Source of the DNA: Fusobacteriota bacterium
GTDB taxonomy: Bacteria > Bacillota > TC1
NCBI GenBank assembly: GCA_009773805.1
Contig: WTXA01000001.1
Coordinates: forward strand, 638,770-702,769
Reading direction: 5' to 3'
Length of the DNA stretch: 64,000 nucleotides
The notes below the pieces were generated by a model. The model did no database searches. It was not told the DNA's origin and saw nothing but the letters and a program-made list of their open reading frames with translations. The position numbers were made by a program, and so were the translations under genes. Of this stretch, positions 1 through 8,435 are shown one piece after another; positions within the stretch are counted from its first letter, which is position 1, and each line of letters starts with the position of its first letter.

Positions 1-474
1 CTCAGAAGAAGGCAACCTAACTCCCCTACAACCACCATTATTATCCTCCAACAATGACAAATAAAACAACCTCTCCTCCAAAGTAATCCTACCTGCTCTC
101 ACTAACTCATCATAAACCCACAAAGTACCCCTGACCTCAACACTTTCACACTCAGCAGCACACCGCAAAGCCCTATCACCACTCAATAAAACAAAACCCC
201 TCAACTTAGAAATCGCCAAAGCAATACCATCATACCTCGACAACTTCGGATACTTAACAACAAAAGAATAAGCCAAATAATACTCATCCTCACTAACCTC
301 AAGACCAATTAAACCCAAAATGACCAACTTTTCACTCAAATCAGCAGGAGACAAAACCTCATCACCAATAGCATCACTACTCATATAAAAAATATGATCC
401 AACCTAAAAGGCAACTCCAACCCGCCAATTATATAAAAATCTATCCAAACATTCGTATCACTACTTAAATCCAT
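1..474 (-). CDS. PIN-domain protein, 3' end cut by window edge
   Basis: The frame starts with ATG at 474 and stays open for 158 codons to the window edge, so the C-terminus is missing. The N-terminus reads MDLSSDTNVWIDFYIIG, the usual opening of PIN-domain nucleases, in which the early Asp is a metal ligand. Further acidic positions follow, with YDGIALAIS near residue 94 and LLSGDRALRCAA near residue 110, which fit the rest of a PIN active site. The ATG overlaps the stop codon of the upstream HTH/metallopeptidase gene (TGATG), so the two are translationally coupled. That arrangement suggests a toxin-antitoxin-like or regulated nuclease pair. PIN assignment is from motif recognition; the target RNA is unknown. 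Codons are rich in G and T, as in its neighbours. Confidence 0.72.
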   Translation of the reverse strand, partial: MDLSSDTNVWIDFYIIGGLELPFRLDHIFYMSSDAIGDEVLSPADLSEKLVILGLIGLEVSEDEYYLAYSFVVKYPKLSRYDGIALAISKLRGFVLLSGDRALRCAAECESVEVRGTLWVYDELVRAGRITLEERLFYLSLLEDNNGGCRGVRLPSSE

Positions 475-1511
475 CAAATACCCCCGCATAACAAACCAGA
501 CTCAACATCAGAAAAAGAAACCCTAAGCAACTCCGCACCCTTTTGAATACTAATCTCACCCTCAGCAATAGCCCTAAAAACAAGCTGCCTAAAAAGATTC
601 GAAAGCTCCATCCCAATTCTAGAAGGCTCACCTTTCCTCCAACCTAACTTAGAAACCAAAATATTAAACTCCCTGTAGGCAGCCTCACTAATAATCTTCA
701 ACTCCCTAGCTCTATATGCAAGACACTGAATAGAAATACCAAACTCCACAGCAGTAATCTTCAAATCACCACTCAAAGCTTTCCTCTTTAAACCAAGCTC
801 CCTTACCGCATCATCATCTGGAAACAAAAAAGAACCAGCAATCAAATTACATAAACTCTCACACAAAGACTCATCAACACCACTCCAATTAAAGTAAATA
901 TGAGCCAACTCATGAGCAATAGTAAACCTCTGCCTTTCTGAGCTCATACCCACATTAACAGCAATATATGGCCTATCATCAATACTCCCATTCATACCAG
1001 AATAAGAACCACCCTCAACCACATGCTGATAAACTAAAATCCCATTATTCTCAACAATATTCACCAAATTACCAATAGGACCCACCAAGGATAACCTCAA
1101 TAAGCTCCTTAAAGCCCTAGCATTATCTTCATTATCATCAGACAAAACCAAAACACCAGTCCTTGGTGCATCAGGTAATACCTTCTCCCCCAAAATATTC
1201 ACAATATTATAGAAACGATTAAAGTACTCCTCGATCTCTTCCCGCATATATTCTTGCCTACTCTTATTAAGCCTTGAATTCTTTCTAAAAGCTCCATGTT
1301 GAAACAGAAGCTTATCATCCCTAACTAACATAAAATCCATAACATTAACATTCAATACTTCAGCCAACTTCTTTAAAGTATTCATATCAGGAGTTCTTTC
1401 ACCCTTTTCATAATATGAAATAGCCATCTTAGAAAGACCACTCATCTTAGCCAATTGGCTCATATTCAAGTTATTCTTCAATCGAAAATATTTAAGATTC
1501 TTATTAAACAT
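474..1511 (-). CDS. HTH (XRE) plus ImmA/IrrE-type metallopeptidase
   Basis: The protein is 345 residues. Residues 1-60 are an XRE-type helix-turn-helix (NMSQLAKMSGLSKMAISYYE). The middle carries RFTIAHELAHIYFNW, an HExxH zinc-protease motif of the ImmA/IrrE (COG2856) group, with more acidic residues (DESLCESLCN) as possible third ligands. Such fusions often act as DNA-binding repressors or antitoxins that are removed by proteolysis. A GTG at 1520 is possible, but GAGGTG lies six bases before the ATG at 1511, which I prefer. The stop overlaps the start of the PIN gene, so it is probably the regulator or antitoxin partner of that protein. The role is inferred from domains and context. Confidence 0.75.
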   Translation of the reverse strand: MFNKNLKYFRLKNNLNMSQLAKMSGLSKMAISYYEKGERTPDMNTLKKLAEVLNVNVMDFMLVRDDKLLFQHGAFRKNSRLNKSRQEYMREEIEEYFNRFYNIVNILGEKVLPDAPRTGVLVLSDDNEDNARALRSLLRLSLVGPIGNLVNIVENNGILVYQHVVEGGSYSGMNGSIDDRPYIAVNVGMSSERQRFTIAHELAHIYFNWSGVDESLCESLCNLIAGSFLFPDDDAVRELGLKRKALSGDLKITAVEFGISIQCLAYRARELKIISEAAYREFNILVSKLGWRKGEPSRIGMELSNLFRQLVFRAIAEGEISIQKGAELLRVSFSDVESGLLCGGI

Positions 1512-1550
1512 ATCTCTCACCTCTTATGTTTACATTATACTCTTTTACAT

Positions 1551-3680
1551 CTAATTAGTAAACACCTCAAGATAACCATTCCTGACACAATCCTCCAACA
1601 ACAACCTCTTAAGTCCCAAACCATGGAAATCAACAACCACAACATCATCAATCCGCTCCCTGACTACACCCTCACCAAACCGATTATGAACAACCCCAAC
1701 CCCAACAACAAAACTCTTCATTACTTCAGCTACAACATCACTAACACTATCCCCAGCACCAGCTCCATCAACAACTATAGGACCATTCAACAACTCACTA
1801 ACAAACTGAGATACCCTCACCAACCTACCATTAAAAACACTAGAACAAATAATCAATAAATCCCTCCTAGCCCTTGTAACAGCCACATAAAACAAACGAA
1901 CCTCTTCCTCATAAAAAGATAAATCAGAACCCTCATCCCTTAACTTAATACTCTCCCTTGAAGGAAACTGCCCATCAATCATATCAACCAAAATCACCTT
2001 ATCAAACTCAAGACCCTTACTAGAATGCACAGTCGACAAAGTAACAGAACCATCCATCAACCTAACATCAGAAGAACCCATAATCTCCTCAATAACCTCC
2101 AGCCTCCTGAAGATGTCCTCAGCAGTACAACCTTCACCAAGAGAAGCACCAATAGTCCTCAACACACTTAACTTCTGCAATAAAGACTCCTTAACAAAAC
2201 CCTTACCTGCCAAATTATTTATACTATCAACATAACCCATATCCCTCTCAATAAAACCAATAACCTCATCAGCTTTCAAGGATCTTAACTTCTCAAAATC
2301 CTCCCTACGCTGCAGAATCATCTTAATATTACTGTCATATAGACCAGGAAAATCCAACAAAGTATTAAACACATTCCCCCTAAAATTAGCCTTCACATAA
2401 TCAAACATTTGCTTACTAATATAACAGTCCAACTTAAAATATATCTTCTCAAAAGCATCAATATCCCCAAAATCCTTAGCAAACTGACAATAAGCCTTAA
2501 TATCCTCCAAAATAAAATGACTAAAAAACCCCGACCTATTCTCCCTAACAGAAAAAGAAATATTTTCTCGGAGTAAGGTGTCAATAATAGGGATTACCGA
2601 CTCATTATTCCTAAACAAAACCCCGATACTAGTTTTCTTATTATCCTTCTTTTCTTTTTTAATCAATTCAGCTATATATTCATACTGATCCTTCAAATCA
2701 ATCAGGTTCCTCCTTTTGATTTTAGGTCCCTCTTCATTAACACAAAACATACTCTTATCATAACGACTTTTATTCTGCTTGATAAAACTATCAGCAGCAT
2801 TAACAACACTCATTGTAGAACGATAATTTTGTTGCATTAAAAGCACCTTGGAATTCTTATAGGCCTTCTCAAAATCAAGCAAGGCCTTAGGATAAGCACC
2901 TCTAAAACCATAAATACTTTGATCCTCATCACCCACCATAAAAATATTCCCATCACTACCCACCAGCAGCTTGATAATTTCATGCTGGATAACAGATATA
3001 TCTTGAGCCTCATCAACATTAAAATACTTAAACCTATTCTTAATATTATCCAGAATAGATTTGTTCTGTCTTAATATATGATAGGAATAGGTAAGCATAT
3101 CATCATAATCCATAAGCCTATTCTTAATTTTATAGGACTCATAAGCTCTATAAATTTCTCCAAAGTCACAACCAGCTATACTAATGCTCTCAATATCACT
3201 TTTCTTCAACATCATATTTTTACAATAAGTGATTTTCCTAGTTATCTCTCTTAATATATCCTCACCTATATATTCATTATTAAGCTCCAGATATATCTGC
3301 TTAATAATATGGCTGTTATCTTCACACACACTAAAAGCTTTAGTATTTTTCAACTTCTCATAGTCCTTTATTACCTGATAACAAAAACTATGGATAGTTT
3401 TAAAATTCAATTCTTTAATAAACTTATCACCAAAAATAGACAAAAACCGCTTCTTCATATCATTAGCAGCGGCTACACTAAAGGTCAGAGCCAAGATTTC
3501 TTCCGGATCAATAGCCAGATTATATAGCATATTACCAATTCTTAATATTATTACAGTTGTCTTACCACTTCCAGGAACGGCTAATAGAAGGTTTGCACCT
3601 TCTATTGTTAAAACAGCTTTTTCCTGCTGTGGATTTAATATTATATTATGTTCTACCTTTAACTTATATAAAAATTCCAA
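1551..3680 (-). CDS. UvrD/Rep-family superfamily 1 DNA helicase
   Basis: The 709-residue protein has the full SF1A motif set: Q-motif region LNPQQEKAV, Walker A AVPGSGKTT (about residues 34-42), motif II VDEAQD, motif III GDEDQSIYGFRGA, motif IV QQNYRST, motif V STVHSSKGLEFDKVILVD and motif VI FYVAVTRAR. The last 60 residues (VVHNRFGEGVV, then VVVDF) resemble the tudor-like tail of PcrA/UvrD. It should be an ATP-driven 3'-5' helicase in repair or recombination. The start is TTG, with GGAG about 11 bases upstream. The gene sits 39 bases upstream of the HTH/ImmA gene, so it may be a helicase travelling with that pair or a housekeeping paralogue. The 3' two thirds are much richer in G and T on the coding strand than the 5' end. 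Confidence 0.9.
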   Translation of the reverse strand: MEFLYKLKVEHNIILNPQQEKAVLTIEGANLLLAVPGSGKTTVIILRIGNMLYNLAIDPEEILALTFSVAAANDMKKRFLSIFGDKFIKELNFKTIHSFCYQVIKDYEKLKNTKAFSVCEDNSHIIKQIYLELNNEYIGEDILREITRKITYCKNMMLKKSDIESISIAGCDFGEIYRAYESYKIKNRLMDYDDMLTYSYHILRQNKSILDNIKNRFKYFNVDEAQDISVIQHEIIKLLVGSDGNIFMVGDEDQSIYGFRGAYPKALLDFEKAYKNSKVLLMQQNYRSTMSVVNAADSFIKQNKSRYDKSMFCVNEEGPKIKRRNLIDLKDQYEYIAELIKKEKKDNKKTSIGVLFRNNESVIPIIDTLLRENISFSVRENRSGFFSHFILEDIKAYCQFAKDFGDIDAFEKIYFKLDCYISKQMFDYVKANFRGNVFNTLLDFPGLYDSNIKMILQRREDFEKLRSLKADEVIGFIERDMGYVDSINNLAGKGFVKESLLQKLSVLRTIGASLGEGCTAEDIFRRLEVIEEIMGSSDVRLMDGSVTLSTVHSSKGLEFDKVILVDMIDGQFPSRESIKLRDEGSDLSFYEEEVRLFYVAVTRARRDLLIICSSVFNGRLVRVSQFVSELLNGPIVVDGAGAGDSVSDVVAEVMKSFVVGVGVVHNRFGEGVVRERIDDVVVVDFHGLGLKRLLLEDCVRNGYLEVFTN

Positions 3681-3726
3681 TTAATCTAATTCTCCTATAA
3701 CTAAACTTACTATTATTTACAAACAA

Positions 3727-3757
3727 AAGGAAAGGGAGCATATTTCTCCCTTTCCTT
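3727..3757 (-). terminator. Rho-independent terminator of fbpCBA
   Basis: A perfect 12-bp inverted repeat (AAGGAAAGGGAG / CTCCCTTTCCTT) with a 7-base loop lies 36 bases beyond the fbpC stop codon. On the minus strand it is followed by TTTGTTTG. Confidence 0.85.
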
Positions 3758-3792
3758 AATTCTACCATCTTTTTATTTTTTTATCTCATTAA

Positions 3793-4476
3793 TTATTGAT
3801 CAATAGTTTCTTCAACAGTTCCTAAATTTACCATGATACCTTCACATAAAACTGCTACCCTATCAGCAAGCGCCCTTACATCAGCACGATCATGAGTAAC
3901 AAAAATAGTAGTTACCTTAGCCTTTAGTAAGATCTCCTTCAATTCACCACGGATTCTCACTTGAAGATCAGTATCAAGATTACTAAAAGGCTCATCAAGA
4001 AGCAAACACCCAGGAGCAGGAGCTAAAGCCCTCGCCAAAGCTACTCTTTGCTGTTGACCACCACTTAATTCATGAGGATACTTTTTAGCAAAAACCTCAA
4101 GATTAACTAACTCAAGCATTTCCTTAACTCTCGCCTTTTTCTTATCATTACTCATCTTATTCAAACCAAAGGCAATATTCTTTTCAATATTCATATTAGG
4201 AAAAAGAGCATAATCCTGAAAAACCATACCAACACCTCTTTTTTCAGGCTGTACAAAACTATTAGGACCAAGAACTCTAACCCCATCCATATCAATAGTA
4301 CCTGATCCTTTATGCTCAAGACCAGCTAGCAGACGCAGTAAGGTACTCTTACCACTTCCACTTTCTCCAAATATAGAAACAATCTCACCCTCTTTTATCT
4401 CAAGATTAATATCCTTTAAAGAAGGCTTCTTATTACCAGGATAAAAGAAGGTTAGATTCTCAATTTTTATGTTCAT
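3793..4476 (-). CDS. fbpC: Fe(III)-type ABC importer, ATP-binding subunit
   Basis: The 227-residue ATPase has Walker A GESGSGKST, Q-loop MVFQDYALFPNM, signature LSGGQQQRVALARAL, Walker B LLLDEPFSNLD and switch His VTHDR. The best match is to the FbpC/AfuC/PotA group, but it lacks the long C-terminal regulatory (TOBE) domain those proteins often carry. I place the start at 4476 (MNIKIENLTFF) because AAGGAG precedes it with good spacing. The 17-base overlap with the end of the permease gene shows coupling. A longer frame begins 54 bases upstream inside the permease gene and is less likely. It powers import by the FbpB permease with FbpA as the capture protein. Confidence 0.9.
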   Translation of the reverse strand: MNIKIENLTFFYPGNKKPSLKDINLEIKEGEIVSIFGESGSGKSTLLRLLAGLEHKGSGTIDMDGVRVLGPNSFVQPEKRGVGMVFQDYALFPNMNIEKNIAFGLNKMSNDKKKARVKEMLELVNLEVFAKKYPHELSGGQQQRVALARALAPAPGCLLLDEPFSNLDTDLQVRIRGELKEILLKAKVTTIFVTHDRADVRALADRVAVLCEGIMVNLGTVEETIDQ

Positions 4477-6103
4477 TATTTTTCTCCTTGTCCAATGTTT
4501 TGTTAAGTATAAGTATACCAATAGCAACAATCAATACAATCAACAAAGAATGCACCGAAGCCTCAGGTATCCTTTCATCATTGGCATAATCAAACACCTT
4601 AGTAGCCAAAGTATTAAAATTAAATGGCCTTAATATTAGAGCCAAAGGTAATTCCTTAATAATATCTATACACACTAATGAAAAACCACTAAGAAGAGCC
4701 GGTTTTAACATAGGTAGATCAACCCTAAAGAAAGTTGAAGCCTCTCCATGCCCTAACATCTTTGAAGCATCATGATACTTTCTTCCAATTCTTTCAAAAC
4801 CACCATCAATTGATTGAAAACCAACAGCCAGAAACCGCAGTACATATGCACTCACAAGAAGCACCAGACTCATACTCAACACCAGTGCAGGAGCACCAGG
4901 CAATATTATCCTATATAGGGGAGCCAACCAACGATCTAAATGTATAAAGAACAAAATCATGGTAATAGCCACAACTGCCCCAGGAATTGAATATCCCAGT
5001 AATGATATCTTACTATATATCTTAGACAAAAGATTATTTTTCAATCTAGCATAGTTGGCAATAATTATACCAAATACCAAAATAATAATTGCTGAAATAA
5101 CAGCTATACCTAAAGTGTTCAAGCCTAAAATCCAAGCCTCGTTCCCAAGTGTATCCTTGTAGGTTAAAACAGCCCAATATATTAATTGACCCACTGGAAT
5201 TAAAAAACCTAATAATAAGATAATGCCAGCATAAGATGTTGCCAAGAAAGCCATGGGTCCCTTTAATTCTTTACGTGATAATGGACGATGCTTAGTATTT
5301 GACATCGAATAACTTCTTCTACCCCTTAATATTTTTTCTAAAAATAGTAGAGCCAAAACAAATACCATTAATATAGCAGCCAGTCTTATTGCTGAATCTA
5401 TGTCACCAAGACTAAACCAACTCCTAAAAATTGCTGTTGAAAAGGTCTGAATTCCAAAATATGAAGCTACACCATAATCACTTAAAACTTCCAAAACAAC
5501 AAGACTAGTACCAGCAACTAGAGCCGCTCTTGAAACTGGAACCACCACTTTAAAGAAAATTCCCAAGTGGCTCTTGCCAAGCATTCTCCCACTTTCTATC
5601 AAGGAGGCTGACTGCCCTTCCATAAAAGCTCTTAATATCATGTAAATATATGGCATAAGAGATATAGATAGAATAAATATAGCACCAGGCATTGACATAA
5701 TATTAAAATATCTTTGGTCCAATCCTGTTCCTAACCATGACCTTAATGTTACCTGTACCACGCCAGTATAACTGGACATTGACGCATAGGTATAAGCAAG
5801 TATATATGAAGGTATTGCTAAAGGAAGAATTAAAGCCCACCGGAAAAACTTCCTTAAAGGAAAATCATATGCAGATATTAACCAAGCTAATGTAGTCCCA
5901 ATAAGCAGAGAGAAAAGTGCCGTAAAAAAAACCAGAATCAAGGTGTTGCCAATATAATCCCTAAGCAAAAACTCCTTTATTTCCATCCAATTTTCATTTG
6001 GTTTTTGAAATAATTGTAAAATTAAATCACCAAAGGGAAATATTAAGAGTATTGCTATTATCGTACTGGCTATTCCATAAAATCCTGGTTTTCTTTTTAA
6101 CAT
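4460..6103 (-). CDS. fbpB: Fe(III)-type ABC importer, fused permease
   Basis: The 547-residue membrane protein has about twelve hydrophobic segments in two halves, each with a binding-protein-dependent permease domain. The first half has SRMLGKSHLGIFFKVVVP-type and the second SKMLGHGEASTFFRVDLP-type EAA loops, the docking sites for the ATPase. Two fused permease domains in one chain are typical of the FbpB/SfuB/ThiP class. It lies between fbpA (35 bases upstream) and fbpC (17-base overlap), so the three form one operon. The substrate is inferred to be Fe(III), from the family and the DtxR-type regulator opposite. Thiamine or other oxyanion or metal complexes cannot be excluded from the permease alone. 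Confidence 0.88.
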   Translation of the reverse strand: MLKRKPGFYGIASTIIAILLIFPFGDLILQLFQKPNENWMEIKEFLLRDYIGNTLILVFFTALFSLLIGTTLAWLISAYDFPLRKFFRWALILPLAIPSYILAYTYASMSSYTGVVQVTLRSWLGTGLDQRYFNIMSMPGAIFILSISLMPYIYMILRAFMEGQSASLIESGRMLGKSHLGIFFKVVVPVSRAALVAGTSLVVLEVLSDYGVASYFGIQTFSTAIFRSWFSLGDIDSAIRLAAILMVFVLALLFLEKILRGRRSYSMSNTKHRPLSRKELKGPMAFLATSYAGIILLLGFLIPVGQLIYWAVLTYKDTLGNEAWILGLNTLGIAVISAIIILVFGIIIANYARLKNNLLSKIYSKISLLGYSIPGAVVAITMILFFIHLDRWLAPLYRIILPGAPALVLSMSLVLLVSAYVLRFLAVGFQSIDGGFERIGRKYHDASKMLGHGEASTFFRVDLPMLKPALLSGFSLVCIDIIKELPLALILRPFNFNTLATKVFDYANDERIPEASVHSLLIVLIVAIGILILNKTLDKEKNNEHKN

Positions 6104-6138
6104 AATTGTATTTCCTTATTTAAAGCTTGTACTTAAGC

Positions 6139-7170
6139 TTATTTCCAAGCTGCTCTTGCGAATAGTTCTACAGCTTTCTTATTATTTCTACCTAGATCAC
6201 TTAAATCAAGATCTTGAGGTTTTAACTCACCCCAAGTTTTCAAAAGTTCACTTGGCTCAACATTCTTATTAGCTGGGTACTCATAGTTTTGTGCAGTGTA
6301 GGCTTCTTGCACCTTTACTGATGTTAAATATTCAGCTAGTAAAATCGCATTGGCTTTATTGGCTGAGTATTTACTTAAGACCATACCACTAATATTCACA
6401 TGAGTATTTTCTGGGAAGAAGATCCCAACTTTTTGGGCAGCCTTCACCTCTTCAGGATCAGCTGAATTCAACATCTGTCCTAAGTAGTAGGTATTAACTA
6501 AAGTAACAAGTCCTTCTCCAGCCGCTATGGCCTTTACTTGGTCTCTGTCATTACCCTTTGGATCTCTAGCTAAATTATCAACTATGCCTTGAGCCCACAT
6601 TTTTGCATATTCTTCACCTTCAGTTGCAATAAATGAGGCTAATAGTGATTGATTGTAGACTGAATCTGCTCCTCTAACTAAAAGTTTACCCTTCCATTCA
6701 TTGTCTGTTAGTGCTGCATAAGTTGACAAACTGTTTGGATTGACTTTTTCTTTGTCATAGACAATTACTCTAGCTCTTTTTGTTAAGGCTATCCATTCGT
6801 TATTTTCACCTCTTAGCTTTTCGGGAATGTTTTCATTTAATATTTTCGATGTTAGTTCTTGTGTCATATCACCATCAATTGCTTGATAGATATTGCCCAT
6901 ATCAGCTGTTATGAATAGATCTGCTTGTGTATCAGCACCTTCTCTTTTCATACGCTCTAATAACTCTGGAGCCTTACCTTCAATAATATTTACCTTGATT
7001 CCTGTTTTTTCTTCAAAATCAATGTAGGCCTGTTTGTCTACTTCATAGTGTCTTGCAGAATAAACATTAACTTCCTTTGATGTTTCAGGCCCACTATTAG
7101 CACATCCGCTAAGTATGGCAGCTATCGCCACCGATGCCAATATGGCAAGTTTTAATTTTGTTTTTTTCAT
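6139..7170 (-). CDS. fbpA: Fe(III)-type ABC importer, substrate-binding lipoprotein
   Basis: The 343-residue protein starts MKKTKLKLAILASVAIAA and has the lipobox LSGC at about residues 20-23, so it is a lipoprotein on the outer face of the membrane. The mature part (EVNVYSARHYEVDKQAY, FITADMGNIYQAIDG, LARDPKGNDRDQVKAIAAGE, VNTYYLGQML) matches periplasmic binding proteins of the FbpA/FutA type, whose paired tyrosines bind Fe(III); YY is present near residue 229. GGAGG is placed correctly before the ATG. It is the first gene of the operon, and the two inverted-repeat operators 40-100 bases upstream suggest metal-dependent repression. Confidence 0.9.
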   Translation of the reverse strand: MKKTKLKLAILASVAIAAILSGCANSGPETSKEVNVYSARHYEVDKQAYIDFEEKTGIKVNIIEGKAPELLERMKREGADTQADLFITADMGNIYQAIDGDMTQELTSKILNENIPEKLRGENNEWIALTKRARVIVYDKEKVNPNSLSTYAALTDNEWKGKLLVRGADSVYNQSLLASFIATEGEEYAKMWAQGIVDNLARDPKGNDRDQVKAIAAGEGLVTLVNTYYLGQMLNSADPEEVKAAQKVGIFFPENTHVNISGMVLSKYSANKANAILLAEYLTSVKVQEAYTAQNYEYPANKNVEPSELLKTWGELKPQDLDLSDLGRNNKKAVELFARAAWK

Positions 7171-7212
7171 TGTATCCTCCTGATACTCATTTCCTTGAGC
7201 TTATATTTATGA

Positions 7213-7228
7213 GTTAGCTTTTGCTAAC
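7213..7228. promoter_or_regulatory. Inverted-repeat operator 1 (DtxR-like box)
   Basis: GTTAGC-TTTT-GCTAAC is a perfect 6-bp inverted repeat between fbpA and the divergent DtxR-family gene. The half site TTAGC and the flanking CCTAAC resemble the TTAGGTTAG-type boxes of DtxR/IdeR. The regulator gene starts at 7408, which supports metal-dependent control of fbpCBA. Binding is inferred. Confidence 0.6.
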
Positions 7229-7241
7229 CTAACCCCTTAAT

Positions 7242-7267
7242 GTATGGTTAGCCCTCGCTAACCATAC
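7242..7267. promoter_or_regulatory. Inverted-repeat operator 2 (DtxR-like box)
   Basis: GTATGGTTAG and CTAACCATAC form a perfect 10-bp inverted repeat around six bases. Its core, GGTTAGC-N4-GCTAACC, has the same half-site spacing as operator 1. The two centres lie 34 bp apart, about three helical turns, so two dimers could bind the same DNA face. Confidence 0.65.
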
Positions 7268-7407
7268 TCTTATTAAACCATACTTCCCTGTACCATGTCA
7301 ACCATTTTTATAGGAATTGTTTAAATTATTTAACAATTCTCATTTCTTGATGATATATTTGAATTTCATCTTGCTTTTTGATACCATTGTTATTGGGAGT
7401 TGATAAT

Positions 7408-7785
7408 ATGATAATACATGAATCAGAAGAAAATTATCTTGAAACCATATTTTTACTATATCAGATAAAAGGTTATGTAAGATCGATAGATATTGCAGCC
7501 TATCTTCATTTTTCGAAACCTAGTGTTAGTCGAGCAATTAAGAACCTAAAAGAAAAGGAATTTATATCAGTTGATGAAAATGGTATGATAAACCTGACTG
7601 AACAAGGTAAAGAGAAAGCTGAATGTATATATGAACGCCATAAGGTTCTTTCAGACATCCTTATTTCTTTTGGGGTAGAAAAAGAGCTGGCCATAGCTGA
7701 TGCCTGTAAAATAGAACACGTAATTAGCCAAAAGAGCTTTGATAAGATAAAAGAATATTTCAATATACAAAATGATAAAAAATAA
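7408..7785 (+). CDS. DtxR-family metal-dependent repressor (iron-type ligands)
   Basis: The 125-residue protein has an N-terminal winged helix (ENYLETIFLL, KPSVSRAIKNLKEKEF) and the dimer/metal domain, with no SH3-like tail, as in MntR-size members. At the main metal site DACKIEHVIS aligns with DEACRWEHVMS of DtxR, keeping Cys, Glu and His. MntR has Glu where this protein has Cys, so the sequence points to Fe(II) rather than Mn(II). His in YERHKVLSDIL is the conserved ancillary ligand. I start at 7408 (MIIHESEENYL), where GGGAG precedes the ATG; an earlier frame start at 7378 lacks this. It faces fbpA across the two operators and is probably its regulator. Confidence 0.88.
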   Translation: MIIHESEENYLETIFLLYQIKGYVRSIDIAAYLHFSKPSVSRAIKNLKEKEFISVDENGMINLTEQGKEKAECIYERHKVLSDILISFGVEKELAIADACKIEHVISQKSFDKIKEYFNIQNDKK

Positions 7786-7809
7786 TATGTTAGAAACTAT
7801 GAGAGAAAT

Positions 7810-8406
7810 ATGAAAACTATTATAGAACAAAAAAAAGAGGTCAGAAAATCTATACAACTTATAAAAAGGAATTTAACTGATGAATACCTTTCATCAGCAT
7901 CTAAAAAAATAACCAATGACCTTATAAAAACAAAGGCTTTTATTAAGGCAAATACCATTATGTGTTACCTTTCATTTGGGACAGAAGTTAATACCGCACC
8001 AATAATAAATGAATGCTATAAACAAGGTAAAACAATCCTAATACCAATAATTATGAGTAATGCTGATGGAACTTCCTATATGGAAGCATCAGAATTAATA
8101 GATCCTAATATTGATCTAGCACCAGGCACTATGGGTATATTAGAACCAAAAGAATCCTCAATAAGAATAAAAGATCCAAAAACTATCGACTTAATTGTAA
8201 TCCCTGGTCTTGCCTTTGACAAAAATGGCAATCGCCTAGGTTATGGAGCAGGATATTATGATTACTATCTCAAAAGAGTAAGAGACGATTGTTATCAGCT
8301 TGCTATATCCTTCTCATGCCAACTAGTAAGTTCGATACCAACAGAAGAACATGATAGATCTATACCCCACATATTAACAGAAAGAGGACTTTATCGTATC
8401 GATTAA
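7810..8406 (+). CDS. 5-formyltetrahydrofolate cyclo-ligase
   Basis: The 198-residue protein begins with the typical KKEVRKSIQ region and carries the family signature PGLAFDKNGNRLGYGAGYYD (residues about 136-155), which binds ATP and the folate pteridine. It converts 5-formyl-THF to 5,10-methenyl-THF using ATP, in the cytoplasm. It lies only 24 bases after the DtxR-type gene on the same strand, so the two are probably co-transcribed; no functional link is obvious. Its length is usual for the family. Confidence 0.93.
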   Translation: MKTIIEQKKEVRKSIQLIKRNLTDEYLSSASKKITNDLIKTKAFIKANTIMCYLSFGTEVNTAPIINECYKQGKTILIPIIMSNADGTSYMEASELIDPNIDLAPGTMGILEPKESSIRIKDPKTIDLIVIPGLAFDKNGNRLGYGAGYYDYYLKRVRDDCYQLAISFSCQLVSSIPTEEHDRSIPHILTERGLYRID

Positions 8407-8414
8407 GTCCTCTT
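8382..8414 (+). terminator. Terminator overlapping the cyclo-ligase stop codon
   Basis: AAGAGGACTT and AAGTCCTCTT form a 10-bp stem that includes the stop codon, followed by ATTATTTTA. It ends the regulator/cyclo-ligase transcript and may also act on the opposing lipoprotein gene. Confidence 0.75.
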
Positions 8415-8435
8415 ATTATTTTACTCTTCAAGTAT

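Noticed and set aside
1455..1859. Long plus-strand open frame rich in Asn, Thr and Ile
   Set aside because: It is the mirror of the helicase and HTH genes in a G-poor strand; no ribosome binding site or family resemblance.
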